A stretch of DNA of 6,478 nucleotides from NCBI GenBank assembly GCA_027364815.1, contig DAHXOQ010000164.1:1-6478 (forward strand), read 5' to 3'. The notes beneath the pieces were generated by a model. It saw nothing but the letters and a program-made list of their open reading frames with translations. It was not told where the DNA came from and did no database searches. This stretch comes from Acidobacteriaceae bacterium (GTDB lineage: Bacteria; Acidobacteriota; Terriglobia; Terriglobales; Acidobacteriaceae). Shown piece by piece: positions 6,011-6,478 of the stretch. Numbering within the stretch: position 1 is the stretch's first letter; each line of letters opens with the position of its first letter. A program made the translations under genes and the position numbers.

Positions 6011-6040
6011 GCCGGAGCGGTCTCCGCTCCGGCTTTTTTT
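6011..6040 (+). terminator. Intrinsic terminator of the signalling operon
   Basis: A perfect ten-base-pair GC-rich stem (GCCGGAGCGG with CCGCTCCGGC) closes a three-base loop TCT and is followed by seven T residues (6034-6040). It lies about 95 bases after the stop of the third operon gene and before purU, so it separates the two units. The 94 bases between the stop codon and the hairpin show nothing else I can name. Confidence 0.95.
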
Positions 6041-6071
6041 GAGCCCCAAATCTTGAACACAAGGGAATGGC

Positions 6072-6131
6072 AATCAGAACCAATCCCGTAAAAACTTTCA
6101 CACGCGCAATCAATTAAACTAATCAGAACCA
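6072..6131 (+). repeat. Eleven-base direct repeat in the purU leader
   Basis: AATCAGAACCA occurs at 6072-6082 and again at 6121-6131, 49 bases apart. The second copy runs into the A of the purU start codon and occupies the place where a ribosome binding site would be. It may be a protein-binding repeat, a duplication scar or chance. Confidence 0.45.
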
Positions 6132-6478
6132 TGAAAGACTCAGCCGTTCTCCTGATCGATTGCCCGGACCAAAAAGGCCTCGTCGCGCGCGTCTCCACGC
6201 TTCTCTACAATCAGGGAGCCAACATCCTGCACGCCGACCAGCACCAGGACCACGAGCTCGGCCTCTTCTTCATGCGTGTCGAGTGGGCGCTTGCAAATGG
6301 CGACGGCCACAGCTTCGCTCTGGTCTCATTTAAGAGCGCCTTCACCGCTCTCGCCGCCGATCTTCACATGAACTGGCAACTCCGCACCCGCTCGCCGAAA
6401 CCACGCGTCGCTCTCTTCTGTTCGCAATACCTGCACTGCATCGCCGATCTCCTCGAGCGCCACCGCATGGGCGAACTC
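6131..6478 (+). CDS. purU: Formyltetrahydrofolate deformylase (partial, 3' end off the window)
   Basis: The first 116 codons are present; the full enzyme is usually about 280-290 residues. It hydrolyses 10-formyltetrahydrofolate to formate and tetrahydrofolate, balancing one-carbon units and supplying formate for purine synthesis. The N-terminal ACT-type regulatory domain (about 5-85) carries the family signature DCPDQKGLVARVSTLLYNQGANI (split here as DCPDQKGLVARV and STLLYNQGANI), then HQDHELGLFFMRVEW. The formyltransferase domain starts at PRVALFCSQYLHCIADLLERH (about 94-113). The ATG at 6131 matches the family N-terminus, although no Shine-Dalgarno sequence precedes it. It follows the operon terminator and has no obvious promoter in the 90-base gap. 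No anomaly is visible in the part present. Confidence 0.95.
   Translation, partial: MKDSAVLLIDCPDQKGLVARVSTLLYNQGANILHADQHQDHELGLFFMRVEWALANGDGHSFALVSFKSAFTALAADLHMNWQLRTRSPKPRVALFCSQYLHCIADLLERHRMGEL

Overview
The window reads like a bacterial chromosome segment of moderately high G+C content with tightly packed genes. The style of the histidine kinase (a cytoplasmic protein with an HDARN-type H-box), next to housekeeping fba, rph and purU, makes me think of Acidobacteriota (Terriglobia). That is a recollection-based inference, not something the sequence proves. I see no mobile element, CRISPR array, tRNA or rRNA.

Layout. At the left edge is the 3' end of an unrecognised + strand gene (to 125). 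It converges on a - strand class II fructose-bisphosphate aldolase (fba, 223-1272), with a hairpin terminator between them (144-173). Next is RNase PH on the - strand (rph, 1514-2251), which has no Shine-Dalgarno sequence and may be read from a leaderless transcript. A 408-base divergent region (2252-2659) follows. It carries a near-perfect sigma-54 promoter (2574-2590), two matching palindromes of form GTTCC-N6-GGAA (2372-2387 and 2539-2554) and an IHF-consensus match (2545-2557). Downstream are three + strand genes ending at a strong intrinsic terminator (6011-6040): a soluble sensor histidine kinase (2660-3697), an NtrC-type sigma-54 activator (3821-5302) and a 172-residue protein of unknown function (5398-5916). 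The right edge holds the first 116 codons of purU (formyltetrahydrofolate deformylase).

How the central genes may work together. The kinase has an intact H-box histidine (His71) and a complete ATP-binding domain but no recognisable sensor domain. The activator has an intact AAA+ domain with GAFTGA loop and a Fis-type helix-turn-helix, but the aspartate normally phosphorylated in its receiver is asparagine (Asn80). The third protein looks like a degenerate receiver joined to a degenerate kinase dimerisation helix pair, in which the phospho-histidine position is serine (Ser115). So two of the three proteins appear to be non-phosphorylatable relatives of two-component parts, under a promoter of the type the activator itself would open. 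The inferred picture is an autoregulated sigma-54 circuit controlled by protein-protein contacts rather than, or in addition to, classical His-Asp phosphotransfer. It is the most unusual thing in the window.
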